Positions 39,093 to 48,176 are shown, numbered from the stretch's first letter. The stretch: 64,000 nt of DNA from Chlorobiaceae bacterium (GCA_013334865.1 JAAXWS010000004.1:92755-156754); one strand, 5' to 3'. Notes: generated by a model not told the origin, from the sequence alone. Translations and numbers: made by a program.

Positions 39093-40537
39093 TGGTCATG
39101 GCCTCCACGCAAAAAGAGCTTTCGGTGCTGCTGGTGTTCGTCCAGGCCTCCAGCGGCGTGGATGGGGCGGCATCGCTCGACGCCGGCGACTCGAAAGGGC
39201 TGCTCTCCCTCTTGAAGGACCGGGCCCTGAGCGGCGTGATCAAGCGTGCCCAGTTCGCCATCCCTCCGCTGTCGCTCATGCTCCTCGCCTCGGTCGATGT
39301 GCCCGGGGTCAGGCAGGAGTTCTGCGACCTGCGCTTCGACCGCCTGCCGCTCGAACGGCACTGGGACCTGGTCGGCATCGGCGTCCAGACCGGCGCCGCC
39401 CGTCCCGCGTTCGAGCTCGCCGCCCGGTTCCGTGCCCGGGGGACGAAGGTCGTGCTCGGCGGCCCCTACGTCACGATCTTCCCCGAGCGCTGCCGCGAGC
39501 ACGCCGACGTGCTTGCGATCGGCGAGGCCGACGACCTCTGGAAAGAGCTGCTCGAAGACCTCCGGGCGGGGCAGCTGAGGCCCGAATATCGCCAGGGAGT
39601 CTTTCCCGACCTGTCGCAGGAGCGTCCTGTCAGCAAATCGATGCTCGACATCGGCAGCTACTTCACCACCAATGTCGTCCAGACCACGAGGGGCTGCCCG
39701 TTCAGCTGCGACTTCTGCAGCGTGCACGTCATGAACGGTCACCGGCTGCGCCACCGTCCGGTCGACGCCGTCGTCAGGGAGGTCGAGCGATTCCTCGAAC
39801 AGGACCGTCGCATCTTCTTCTTCCTCGACGACACGGTCAACGCCGATGATGCCTATGCCGGGGAGCTCTTCTCGAGGCTTGCGCCACTGAAGATCAGCTG
39901 GGTCGGGCAGGCCACCACGGCGCTCGGCGAGAATCCGGCCCTGCTCGAAACCTTCGCCCGCTCGGGCTGCGGCGCCCTCCTGGTCGGCATCGAGAGCCTC
40001 GCCGACGAGAGCAACCACGCCCACCACAAGTTCCACAACCCGGCGACACGGCAGTCGCGGTGCATCAAGGCCATCCGCGAGGCCGGCATCTGCGTCTACG
40101 GGAGCTTCATCTACGGACTCGACGGCGATACGGGCGCCATGGCTTCGACGATCGAGGAGTTCATTGAGGAGACCGGCATCGACGTGCCAGGCATCAACCT
40201 CCTCCGCCCGATTCCCGGCACAGGGGTCTTCGACCGACTCGCCGGGGAGGGGCGCCTGCTGCACGACCGCGACGACCACGAGGCCTTCAGGTTCTCATGG
40301 GCCCAGGAGATGCTCTACCTGCCGAAGCAGATGAGCCTCGAGGAGTTCGTGCCCAGCTACACCGGCCTCACCTCGAGGGTCTTCACCCTGAAGCACGCCG
40401 TCCGCCGTGCCATGAACGCCCCGACGCTCCGCTCGGCGGTGCTGATGTTCAACTCCCTGTATGTGCACATGTACGGTCTTTCACGCCGCGATCTGCTGAA
40501 GCAGCTCGCAGGAATGGGGTCAGGTCTTGTATTTTAG
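39092..40537 (+). CDS. B12-binding-type radical SAM protein, BchE/BchQ/BchR-like
   Basis: The protein is about 481 aa. The N-terminal Rossmann-like region (GTKVVLGGPYVTIFPERC, DVLAIGEADD) resembles the cobalamin-binding domain of BchE-type enzymes but lacks DxHxxG. The radical SAM site CPFSCDFC is at about 202-209. GVIESLADES-like VGIESLADESN follows. In this phylum such proteins include bacteriochlorophyll methyltransferases and the BchE cyclase, so a pigment role is plausible but unproven. The start overlaps the mutS stop (TGATG). The last residues, and the stop, are encoded by a 64-bp palindrome, so the native C-terminus may have been replaced. Confidence 0.85.
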   Translation: MVMASTQKELSVLLVFVQASSGVDGAASLDAGDSKGLLSLLKDRALSGVIKRAQFAIPPLSLMLLASVDVPGVRQEFCDLRFDRLPLERHWDLVGIGVQTGAARPAFELAARFRARGTKVVLGGPYVTIFPERCREHADVLAIGEADDLWKELLEDLRAGQLRPEYRQGVFPDLSQERPVSKSMLDIGSYFTTNVVQTTRGCPFSCDFCSVHVMNGHRLRHRPVDAVVREVERFLEQDRRIFFFLDDTVNADDAYAGELFSRLAPLKISWVGQATTALGENPALLETFARSGCGALLVGIESLADESNHAHHKFHNPATRQSRCIKAIREAGICVYGSFIYGLDGDTGAMASTIEEFIEETGIDVPGINLLRPIPGTGVFDRLAGEGRLLHDRDDHEAFRFSWAQEMLYLPKQMSLEEFVPSYTGLTSRVFTLKHAVRRAMNAPTLRSAVLMFNSLYVHMYGLSRRDLLKQLAGMGSGLVF

Positions 40538-40578
40538 CATTTTGGGAGCAAAATGCTAAAATACAAGACCTGACCCCA
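40515..40578. repeat. Perfect 30-bp-arm palindrome (REP/MITE-like)
   Basis: Arms 40515-40544 and 40549-40578 are exact reverse complements around GGAG. They begin TGGGGTCAGGTCTTGTATTT. The stop codon TAG (40535-40537) of the radical SAM gene lies inside the left arm. The palindrome ends 12 bp before the converging ABC gene stop. GGGGTCAGGTCTTG-type ends are, as I recall, common on mobile REP-like elements. Confidence 0.85.
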
Positions 40579-40590
40579 GAGCGGGAGTTT

Positions 40591-42348
40591 TCAATTGAAT
40601 GCGCTGATCTCCTCCTCGAGCAGCTGCTGCGTGTAGAGGTCGGCGTAGTACCTGCCGTTTTCCAGCAGCTCTTCGTGGGTGCCGCTTTCGGCGATCACGC
40701 CTTCATGCAGCAAGATGATCCGGTCGCAGTTCCGTACGGTCGATATGCGGTGGCTGATCAGCACAACGGTCGTTTCGGGCAGCTTTTCGAGCAGTCCGTC
40801 GAAAATCCTTGCTTCGGTGGCAGTGTCCACCGCCGACAGGGCATCGTCGAGCACCAGGACCGGCGGGTTCCAGCACAGGGCCCTGGCGATGCATGCCCGC
40901 TGCTTCTGGCCCCCCGAAAGGTTGATTCCCTTCTCCCCGAGCATCGTGTCGAACCCTTCGGGAAACACCACCACGTCGTCGTACAGCATGGCGATCCTGC
41001 TCGCTTCTATCACATCCAGCCCTTCGTCGCCGCCCCGTCCGAAGTCGATGTTATGGCGGATGGTGTCGGAAAAGAGGAAGTTCGTCTGAGGGACGAAACC
41101 CAGGCCTCGCCTGAGGTTCGACAGGGGGATCCGCCTGATGTCCCTGCCGCCGATCGTGATGCGCCCTTCACCCGGATCATACATCCTGGCCATAAGGTTG
41201 ACGAGGGTCGATTTGCCCGATCCGGTCGCGCCGACGATGGCGACTTTCGTGCCCGGCTCGATCGAGAAGGAGATGCGGTTCAGGACTGACTTTTCCGGCT
41301 GCGAAGGATAGCTGAAGCTCACCCCGTCGAACACGATCTCCCCCGAGGGGACCCCTTCCTCAGCGCCCCCGGGCTGCACGGCCTCGTCGGTCACCTCTGG
41401 CTTCGTGTCGAAGATCTCCCTGAGGCGGGTCTGGGCTGCCGAGGCCTTCTGGACGATGTTGGTCACCCAGCCGATCGAGATCATCGGCCAGCTGAGCATG
41501 GCTACATAGATGACGAACTGTGCTATGCCCCCTACGGTCATGGTGCCGTTCATCACGTTGAGTCCTCCCGCCCACACGACGGGGATGAGCGACAGGGCGG
41601 TCAGGGCGGTCAGGAATGCCATGAACCGTGCCTGTATCCTCGTGAGCACAAGATTGTTGTCGAAGTACTCCCGGTTCAGCGCCTCGAAGCGTCCGACCTC
41701 GATCGATTCCCGGTTGTAGTTCCTGACGATGCGGATGCCCGAGATGTTCTCCTGCACGAGGTTCGTGATCGACGCATAGTTCTCCTGGATCCTCCTGGAT
41801 CGGTTCTGTATGGAAACGCCGGTCCTGTAGACCGACCAGCTGAGCAGCGGAGCCGGCAGGAGCGCCAGCAGGGTCAGGGAAGGGGAGATGGCGATCATGG
41901 CCCCGATGGCGAAGATGAGGCGGAAGAGGGTATTGATCGAATACATGATTCCGGGGCCGAGGAAATCCCTGACGGCGTTCAGGTCGTTGGTACCCCTCGA
42001 GATCAGTTCGCCGGAGCCGGTACGGTCATAGAAGCTCGTCGAAAGGGTCTGCAGGTGGGCGTAGTAGTCGTTCTTGAGGTCGTACTCGATTTTCCTGGAG
42101 GTTACGATGATCAGCTGGCGGACGAGGTAGAGGGTGATGCCGCTGAGCGCGGCGAACAGGAGGTAGAGGGCGGCTTTGCCGAGGATGGCCTGGAGCTCGA
42201 ACTTCCTGCCCATGAGGTCGATGGCGTCTCCGAGGAAACGGGGTGCCGCAACGGCGAAGAAGTTGGTGGCGATGACGCAGACGACTCCCCAAGCCAGGGT
42301 CTTCCTGTATCGAAGCAGATAGGGCTTGAGGGCGACCAGATTTTTCAT
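40591..42348 (-). CDS. ABC exporter half-transporter (MdlB/MsbA-like)
   Basis: The 585-aa protein has an N-terminal six-helix membrane domain (about 1-310) and a C-terminal ATPase with Walker A GATGSGKST, signature LSGGQKQR, and Walker B VLVLDDALSAVD. Asp stands where the catalytic Glu is usual, as in the degenerate subunit of heterodimeric exporters. I chose ATG 42348, preceded by AAAGGACG; an upstream ORF start would add 27 residues that overlap the divergent gene. No partner half is adjacent. Confidence 0.9.
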   Translation of the reverse strand: MKNLVALKPYLLRYRKTLAWGVVCVIATNFFAVAAPRFLGDAIDLMGRKFELQAILGKAALYLLFAALSGITLYLVRQLIIVTSRKIEYDLKNDYYAHLQTLSTSFYDRTGSGELISRGTNDLNAVRDFLGPGIMYSINTLFRLIFAIGAMIAISPSLTLLALLPAPLLSWSVYRTGVSIQNRSRRIQENYASITNLVQENISGIRIVRNYNRESIEVGRFEALNREYFDNNLVLTRIQARFMAFLTALTALSLIPVVWAGGLNVMNGTMTVGGIAQFVIYVAMLSWPMISIGWVTNIVQKASAAQTRLREIFDTKPEVTDEAVQPGGAEEGVPSGEIVFDGVSFSYPSQPEKSVLNRISFSIEPGTKVAIVGATGSGKSTLVNLMARMYDPGEGRITIGGRDIRRIPLSNLRRGLGFVPQTNFLFSDTIRHNIDFGRGGDEGLDVIEASRIAMLYDDVVVFPEGFDTMLGEKGINLSGGQKQRACIARALCWNPPVLVLDDALSAVDTATEARIFDGLLEKLPETTVVLISHRISTVRNCDRIILLHEGVIAESGTHEELLENGRYYADLYTQQLLEEEISAFN

Positions 42349-42413
42349 TCGTCCTTTTTTGAATTGTGGATTGTAATGTATAATAAGATGAAACAAAACA
42401 AAACCAACCTCCC

Positions 42414-42818
42414 ATGGCTTTCGAGTCAAGCAAGAGCTACTATTCGATCGGGGAAGTGAGCCGTATTTCCGGCATCCCGGCCTACCTGTTGCGCTATTGG
42501 GAGGAGTTCTTCAGCGAACTCGCCCCGGCCAGGGATACCCGCGGCAACCGCAGGTACACCAATCGCGACATCGCCATGGTGCTGAACATCAAGGAGCTGG
42601 TATACGAGAAGGGCTACAAGCTCAACAAGGCGAGCCAGCTTGTCGGCAAGGGTGCAGCCGTCGACGACGGGGCCGACCACAAGACCAACGAGATCCTCAA
42701 GCTGCAAAAGCAGATCGGCCGCGAGCAGAAGGAGTTCGAGATCACCGACGAACGCCGGCGGATGCTGCTGCGCGAAATCAAGATCGAGATCGAGGATCTC
42801 CTGCAGCTGCTGGGATAG
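42414..42818 (+). CDS. MerR-family transcriptional regulator
   Basis: The 134-aa protein has an N-terminal MerR winged helix (YYSIGEVSRISGIPAYLLRYWEE), then NRRYTNRDIAMVLNIKELVYEKGY, and a C-terminal coiled coil (about 95-134) for dimerisation. There is no ligand-binding domain. It is divergent from the ABC exporter and may control it. The stop TAG is the first unit of a 7-bp repeat array. Confidence 0.9.
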   Translation: MAFESSKSYYSIGEVSRISGIPAYLLRYWEEFFSELAPARDTRGNRRYTNRDIAMVLNIKELVYEKGYKLNKASQLVGKGAAVDDGADHKTNEILKLQKQIGREQKEFEITDERRRMLLREIKIEIEDLLQLLG

Positions 42819-42867
42819 TTGATAGTTGATAGTTGATAGTTGATAGTTGATAGTTGATAGTTGATAA
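42814..42867 (+). repeat. Heptamer array GATAGTT, about 7 units
   Basis: GATAGTT is repeated head to tail about seven times with no variation, ending GATAATGG. The array supplies the stop codon of the MerR-type gene. The same heptamer forms arrays at 53713 and 54049. Confidence 0.95.
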
Positions 42868-42940
42868 TGGGGAGTCCTGGGCGAACGCACCGGTAGGATC
42901 ACGGCTGTCATGCCGGTGCCGGGGTGAGCGGGTGAAAGGC

Positions 42941-43050
42941 AAAGGACTCAACGGACATAAGGAGCCGTAAGGAAGAAGAGGAAGATCTTTCTGCGAAGAA
43001 CGGTCTTCTTTTTTTTATCCCTGATGTCCTTGCTGCCCCTTGAGTCCTTT
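42941..43050. repeat. Inverted pair of 9-bp-period repeats upstream of the fmoA terminator
   Basis: AAAGGACTCAA (42941-42951) and its exact reverse complement TTGAGTCCTTT (43040-43050) flank a T8-containing stretch. Neighbouring GTCC-type units match the arrays at 3988 and 46071. A smaller hairpin GAAGA...TCTTC-T8 (42981-43016) inside it could terminate the MerR-type transcript. Confidence 0.6.
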
Positions 43051-43063
43051 CTTCGCCACCCAT

Positions 43064-43099
43064 AAAACAGAAAGACCGGCAGATGCCGGTCTTTCTCGT
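43064..43099 (-). terminator. Terminator of fmoA
   Basis: AGAAAGACCGGCA and TGCCGGTCTTTCT form a perfect 13-bp stem with a 2-nt loop about 20 bp past the fmoA stop, followed on the minus strand by GTTTT. It can work in both directions. Confidence 0.8.
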
Positions 43100-43116
43100 T
43101 ATTATGCTCTTTTCGA

Positions 43117-44217
43117 TTACTGTGCGTACAGGATTTCGAACTGGCCAACGCCGCCCTTGCAGACGTGCTCGACCCAGCGGGAGTAGGCCCCGCCGCTCCA
43201 GCGATACTCTTCCAGGTTCTGCGAACGGAACTGGGGAGCTGCATAGCGAACCTTGTAACCCTTCGGAAGCACGAGCTTCAGCTGGGCATCGACGCGGAAG
43301 TCGTTGAACTTGCCGACCATGCCGTGGTGGACCAGCGGGATGAGCGGGTGGTTCAGGATCCTGCGGAGACCGCCGCCGGCATCCACCGAAACGCCCGGGA
43401 ATTCGCCGTCGACCTTGACTTCGATACCCTGCGAGTCGGAACGGAATCCTGCCTCGACCTGTGCAGGCCTGTTGAGCTTGTCGGCCGGGAAGAGCTCAGC
43501 CCAGCGGGAGATGGAGTCTACCATACCCGAACCGCCGTGCGAGAAACGCCACCTGGAGACACCGACCGGGCCTTTTTCGCCGCTCTGCGTGCCGATGCTG
43601 TTGACTTCGATCTTGGAGATCCTCTGACCACCCTCGTTCAGTGCGGTGAAGGCGGGGCCGATGAACCAGAAGTCGCGGATCCAGTCGTTGAATGCGCCTG
43701 TGCTCTGGACGGCTTTCACGGTGCCTTCCCAGGTGTCGATAAGGTCGTTGTTGTCGAGCGGGACTTTCATGAGGATGTCGTGGAACTGACGGCCCTGCAT
43801 GTAGATGGGATTCGGGACGTTGCGTCGGACCGCGTCGGACCTGTAGTAGAACATGTTCACGACGGAGCCTTCGAAGGAGAACGAATGGCTGAAGTCGCCG
43901 ACGGAGACGGTACCTTCACCTACGGAGATCCTCCTCTCCTTGGTCTCATTGGCGATGTCGGCTTCGATGGTCAGCTTGTTCTTGGTGCTGTCGACGATCG
44001 ATTCGATCACAGCCGAGATCCTGACGAAGCCTTTTGCCGGGTCAAGCGGTTTGACATTCAGCTTGACGTTGCAATCCGCAGGAAGCAGGGGACTTGCAGG
44101 AGGGACATTAACCTTAGCCCGGGCTTTTACCTTTCCCCAGGAGCTGGATCCGCCCTCGAGTACGATTTCATAATCGGAATGGGCGGTCGTCGTGTCGGTT
44201 GAGCCGAAAAGAGCCAT
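43117..44217 (-). CDS. fmoA: Fenna-Matthews-Olson bacteriochlorophyll a protein
   Basis: FMO carries excitation energy from the chlorosome baseplate to the reaction centre; it is a trimer holding seven or eight BChl a per subunit. The 366-aa length and the N-terminus MALFGSTDTTTAHSDYEIVL agree with what I remember of Chlorobaculum FMO. The Mg-ligand histidines are in QGRQFHDILM and HPLIPLVHHGMVGK. It is monocistronic with its own terminator, as expected for a highly expressed antenna protein. This gene fixes the organism as a green sulfur bacterium. Confidence 0.99.
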   Translation of the reverse strand: MALFGSTDTTTAHSDYEIVLEGGSSSWGKVKARAKVNVPPASPLLPADCNVKLNVKPLDPAKGFVRISAVIESIVDSTKNKLTIEADIANETKERRISVGEGTVSVGDFSHSFSFEGSVVNMFYYRSDAVRRNVPNPIYMQGRQFHDILMKVPLDNNDLIDTWEGTVKAVQSTGAFNDWIRDFWFIGPAFTALNEGGQRISKIEVNSIGTQSGEKGPVGVSRWRFSHGGSGMVDSISRWAELFPADKLNRPAQVEAGFRSDSQGIEVKVDGEFPGVSVDAGGGLRRILNHPLIPLVHHGMVGKFNDFRVDAQLKLVLPKGYKVRYAAPQFRSQNLEEYRWSGGAYSRWVEHVCKGGVGQFEILYAQ

Positions 44218-44455
44218 AATGATTCTCCTTTTTCTGGTGGCGTTTAAAATGGTATTATCAGGAAAAACACACGGTTGCTTCCTGTTAAATAACAGCTTGT
44301 AACAAATTTAAAGAATAAATATTAATAAATAAAGAAATTTTGCCTCTTTCCGGTCCTCTGCACGACCTTCGTCATACCCATCCGGGGATGTCTGGAGGGG
44401 TGCCGGAAAGTCATCCCGGAAGCCGTTTTACTCCCGGCCAGAACCCTGCCCCGAC

Positions 44456-46069
44456 ATGAACCGGACATCTTTTCCTGCATCTCTTCAGCGCATCGTCTTG
44501 CCCCTCATGAGCGGGATCCTCCTCGGCATCTCGTTCCCTACCTGGCCCTCCGTGCACCTCGAGCCACTGGCCTGGGTCGCCCTGGTGCCGTTCCTGCTTA
44601 CTGCCGGGCATGACGAACCCTTCGCGCCATATTTCAGGAAAGCCTGGCTGGCGACCCTCGCCTTCTGCGTCATCTCCCTCTGGTGGGTCTGCCTGGCAAC
44701 CCTGACCGGCGGCCTCCTGACCATCTTTGTCCAGTCGCTGTTCTCGACCGTCCCGTTCACCCTATTCTACCTTTTCAGGCGCCGGGCCGGCTACCGCTTC
44801 GCCCTGTTCTCGCTACCCTTCCTCTGGACCGGCTGGGAGTGGGCCTACATGCAGCAGGACCTTTCGCTCGGGTGGCTGACCCTCGGCAACTCGCAGGCGA
44901 ACCTGCTCTGGATGGTCCAGTATGCCGATGTCACCGGGGTATGGGGAGTCAGCTTCTGGGTTGTGGCGTTCAACGTGCTTGCGGTGCAACTCGTGCGCGA
45001 GCGGGAGCGCTTCGGAACAGCAGTCCGCATAGCCGTGGCCATGGCGGCCATGGTGGCCGCGCCGCTCGGCTATGCGTGGCATGCCTTCAGCGGGGCCGCA
45101 GGGCAGGATGGGGTGCGCACCGTGAAGGTGGCCCTGGTGCAGCCTGACATCGATCCGCATGAAAAGTGGGGAGGGCTCGGTGCAGACGAGACGATGTCGA
45201 GGCTGTTACGCCTGACCGGCAGGAGCCTCGTGACCGACCGGGCCGACCTGGTGGTGTGGCCCGAAACGGCCATCCCGTTCTACATCCGCGATCCGGAGAA
45301 CGGGGTCTACATGAGAGCCGTCAGGCGTTCGCTGGAACAATGGAAAACCCCGCTCCTGACCGGCTTCCCGGACGCCGAGCGCCAGCCGCGCGCCCTCGCC
45401 TCGAGGGATGCCGAAGCTGCCGTCCCGGACGCCTCCTCCGGCCGTCCCTTCGCAGCCTACAACGCGTCGATGCTCCTGCATCCGGGAGAAGACGGGTTGC
45501 AGATCTACCGCAAGATGCGGCTCGTCCCGTTCGGCGAGCGGGTCCCCTACTCGGAATACCTGCCTTGGCTCGAGCGCATGAGCTTCTCGATGTCGGGGAT
45601 CACCAGCTGGCAGCAGGGGCGGGAGGCTACGGTCATGACGGTTCGCCGTTCCGGCGGGGATTCGTTCCGGATCGCCAACATCATCTGCTACGAATCCATA
45701 TTTCCCGATCTGGTCTCCCGGTTCGTGTCTGGCGGGGCGCAGCTGGTCACGCTGGTGACCAATGACGGCTGGTACGGTACCTCCTACGGGCCGTGGCAGC
45801 ATGCGGCCATCGGCAGGCTGCGCTGCATCGAGAACCGCCGGGCGATGGTCCGCTGCGCGAATACCGGCGTGACGCTTGCCTACGACCGATTCGGACGGAC
45901 CATTGCGGAGATCCCCTGGTGGCAGGGCGCCGTGCTCGTCACCGAGGTGCCCCTCGAAGAGGGCCTGACCTTCTACACGAAATACCCGGACCTCTTTCCG
46001 AAAGCGTGCCTCGGGATCGGGGGATTGCTGGCGGTGGCGGGAGTTTTACGGAGGAGAAAGGTTTTGTAA
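44456..46069 (+). CDS. lnt: Apolipoprotein N-acyltransferase
   Basis: Lnt adds the third acyl chain to the N-terminal Cys of outer-membrane lipoproteins. The 537-aa protein has about six N-terminal membrane segments (to about residue 210), then a periplasmic nitrilase domain. The triad is Glu in VVWPETAIPFY, Lys in IYRKMRLVPFGERVPY, and Cys in NIICYESIFPD. A last membrane segment lies near the C-terminus. It is consistent with the lipoproteins seen elsewhere in the window. Confidence 0.95.
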   Translation: MNRTSFPASLQRIVLPLMSGILLGISFPTWPSVHLEPLAWVALVPFLLTAGHDEPFAPYFRKAWLATLAFCVISLWWVCLATLTGGLLTIFVQSLFSTVPFTLFYLFRRRAGYRFALFSLPFLWTGWEWAYMQQDLSLGWLTLGNSQANLLWMVQYADVTGVWGVSFWVVAFNVLAVQLVRERERFGTAVRIAVAMAAMVAAPLGYAWHAFSGAAGQDGVRTVKVALVQPDIDPHEKWGGLGADETMSRLLRLTGRSLVTDRADLVVWPETAIPFYIRDPENGVYMRAVRRSLEQWKTPLLTGFPDAERQPRALASRDAEAAVPDASSGRPFAAYNASMLLHPGEDGLQIYRKMRLVPFGERVPYSEYLPWLERMSFSMSGITSWQQGREATVMTVRRSGGDSFRIANIICYESIFPDLVSRFVSGGAQLVTLVTNDGWYGTSYGPWQHAAIGRLRCIENRRAMVRCANTGVTLAYDRFGRTIAEIPWWQGAVLVTEVPLEEGLTFYTKYPDLFPKACLGIGGLLAVAGVLRRRKVL

Positions 46070-46070
46070 G

Positions 46071-46168
46071 AAGGGACCTCAAGGACAGCAGGGAATTCAG
46101 GGACAACTGTGTTAAAGAGGTGCTTTTTTGTCCTTGGTGTCCTTTACGTCCCTGTTGTCCTTTTCTTA
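46071..46168. repeat. Inverted 9-bp-period repeats between lnt and the sigma-54 activator
   Basis: AAGGACAGCAGGGA (46081-46094) pairs with TCCCTGTTGTCCTT (46149-46162) with one mismatch. Both sides consist of GTCC(C/T)T-type nonamers. The right copy includes the stop codon of the activator gene. The structure probably ends both convergent transcripts. Confidence 0.6.
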
Positions 46169-47296
46169 TAAACCGTACTCCTTGATCTTGCGGTACAATG
46201 TCCGCTCGTTGATGCCCAGCGCATGTGCCGTCTTCCTCTTGTTTCCTCCGAATTTTGTCAAAGTGACGGCGATGGTGCGCTTTTCGAGCTCTTCAAGGGG
46301 CAGGGTCGGCTCAGCGGCCGGGGAAGGGGGGCTTTGCGTCATGGGCTCGGTCACCTGCGGTTCCGGCAGAAGGAGCTGCGGGGATTGCAGCCGGTTCGTG
46401 AGCAGCAGCTGCTGGAGCAACTGCCTGATCTCGCCCATCTCCTGCCTGAGCTGGATGAGGCTGCCGTAGATGAGGCTCAGCTCATTGCTCTCCGTCCTTG
46501 CCGGGTCGTGGACCAGGCTCTTGTGCCGGCTGCGCTGCACGAGGTGCCTTTCGAGGATGTCCGGGGTGACCTGGCGGCCCCGTTCCAGGATCAGCAGCGA
46601 CTCGACCAGGTTCCTCAGCTCCCGGACGTTGCCGGGCCACGGATAGCGCAGCAGCAGCTCGGTCGCTTCGGGGTTGAAGCCTTCGAAGGCGATGGAGTGC
46701 TTGCGTTCGAAGCCATGGATGAAATGTTCGGCGAGCAGCAGGATGTCGCCCCCTCGCTCCCGTAACGGCGGGATCTGGAGCTCCACGCTGCGCAGGCGGT
46801 AATAGAGGTCTTCGCGGAAATTGCCCTCGGCCACCGCCTGATGGAGGTTCCTGTTGGTCGCCGCGACGATACGGGTGTCGGTACAGACCGTTTCTGACGC
46901 TCCGACCCGCTGGAACTCTCCCGCCTCGATGACCCGCAGGAGCTTGACCTGGGTCTCCAGGGGCGTCTCACCGATCTCGTCGAGGAAGATCGTGCCCCGG
47001 TCCGCACTTTCGAAATAGCCTTTCCTTGCCTGGATGGCGCCAGTGAAAGCACCCCTCTCGTGGCCGAAAAGCTCCGACTCGAGGATGCCGGACGGGATCG
47101 CACCGCAGTTGACCGGGATGAAGCTCTTCGACGCCCGGCGGCTGTGTTCGTGGATGAATCGCGCCAGCACCTCCTTGCCCGACCCGGTCTCCCCGGTGAT
47201 GAGCACCGTGACGTCGGCCGACGCGACCTGCAGGGCGAGCTCCTTGAGCCGGAGGATGCCCGGGGATCTGCCGAGAATGTCGAATCCCCGGTTCAT
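46166..47296 (-). CDS. Sigma-54-dependent activator without sensory domain
   Basis: The 376-aa protein starts almost directly with the AAA+ domain: Walker A GETGSGKE (about 36-43), HERGAFTGA with the sigma-54 contact loop, GTIFLDE, and the arginine-finger region. A linker with a Gln/Leu-rich helix follows (about 270-305). A Fis-type HTH ends the protein (KRKTAHALGINERTLYRKIKEYGL). No receiver, GAF or PAS domain precedes it, as in PspF, so an external partner may control it. It lies 34 bp after the SPOR-domain gene. It is a candidate activator for the sigma-54-like RNA promoters, by inference only. Confidence 0.9.
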   Translation of the reverse strand: MNRGFDILGRSPGILRLKELALQVASADVTVLITGETGSGKEVLARFIHEHSRRASKSFIPVNCGAIPSGILESELFGHERGAFTGAIQARKGYFESADRGTIFLDEIGETPLETQVKLLRVIEAGEFQRVGASETVCTDTRIVAATNRNLHQAVAEGNFREDLYYRLRSVELQIPPLRERGGDILLLAEHFIHGFERKHSIAFEGFNPEATELLLRYPWPGNVRELRNLVESLLILERGRQVTPDILERHLVQRSRHKSLVHDPARTESNELSLIYGSLIQLRQEMGEIRQLLQQLLLTNRLQSPQLLLPEPQVTEPMTQSPPSPAAEPTLPLEELEKRTIAVTLTKFGGNKRKTAHALGINERTLYRKIKEYGL

Positions 47297-47330
47297 GAGG
47301 GTAGGGCGTGACGGAGTTGCAGGCTGCTGG

Positions 47331-48176
47331 TCATTGCTGGTCGGTCACCACGAATGATTCGATGGGCAGCGAATGCCTGAATGCGCCCGCCTCCTCCCTG
47401 GTTGCGAACGTCCTCTTCAGCCTGACCTTGTAGACACCGTTGATCACGACCACCTTGGCCTGGGCGCTTGGCGCGAGCTGTGCGGCGAGCTGGTCGGCGT
47501 TGGCTGCGCTGTCGAAGCTTCCGAACTGCAGGGTGTAGGTGCTACCGGTTACCGGTTTCGAGGCCGCGGGAGCTGGCGTTCTGGCGTTTGCCGGTGCCGT
47601 CGGCTGGGCTGCGGTGGCAGGTTTCGGCGAAGGGGCCTTCGGCGCTTTCGCAACCGAGTCGGCCTTTCTGGCTGCTGTCGCGGCAGGAGATTCCAAAACC
47701 GGGGAGGCAGGCTTGAGCGGGGTCGGTGCGGATGCTTGACGGGATACCGTATCCGGCTTCCTGGCAGCGATTGCAGGTGCATTCGTCGCGGAGAGCGGTG
47801 AACTGGCAGTGCCTGGTTTCGGGGCGTTCATGACCGGTTTCGCCGTCGCGGCCAGCGACCGGTCGTATGCGGCGAGCCTCGAACGGCTGATGTCGTCGAG
47901 CTGCGGGTCCGGATACTCCGAAAGCTGCTTCCGGTAGAGGCTTGCGGCTTTCGGCCCGTCTTCGCTCAGCAGGGCGTCGACGAGGGTCTTCTCCGAAGGT
48001 TTTGTCACCTTGTGGCGGATATTTTCCAGCAAATAAACCTTATCTTCCCTCACATCCTTCACGATTTCGGATGCATAGGAGCTCCTGGCGGCTTCCGCTC
48101 CGAAGCTGCCCGAAGAACAGAGCAGGCTGCCTGAAACGAGGATGATCGGGAGCAGTGGGTTGCGTGCCTGTAGCAT
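47331..48176 (-). CDS. Exported SPOR-domain protein
   Basis: From ATG 48176 the protein is 281 aa with a signal peptide (NPLLPIILVSGSLLCSSGSFGAEA). A helical region and a long Ala/Pro/Lys/Ser-rich linker (about 115-205) follow. The C-terminal SPOR domain (YTLQFGSFDSAANADQLAAQL...INGVYKVRLKRTFATREEA) binds denuded septal peptidoglycan. A longer ORF would start 24 residues earlier but would bury the signal peptide. It acts in the periplasm, perhaps at division sites. Confidence 0.85.
   Translation of the reverse strand: MLQARNPLLPIILVSGSLLCSSGSFGAEAARSSYASEIVKDVREDKVYLLENIRHKVTKPSEKTLVDALLSEDGPKAASLYRKQLSEYPDPQLDDISRSRLAAYDRSLAATAKPVMNAPKPGTASSPLSATNAPAIAARKPDTVSRQASAPTPLKPASPVLESPAATAARKADSVAKAPKAPSPKPATAAQPTAPANARTPAPAASKPVTGSTYTLQFGSFDSAANADQLAAQLAPSAQAKVVVINGVYKVRLKRTFATREEAGAFRHSLPIESFVVTDQQ

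Noticed and set aside
42814..42867. Possible CRISPR array
   Set aside because: Units are 7 bp, contiguous and without spacers; no cas genes are present.
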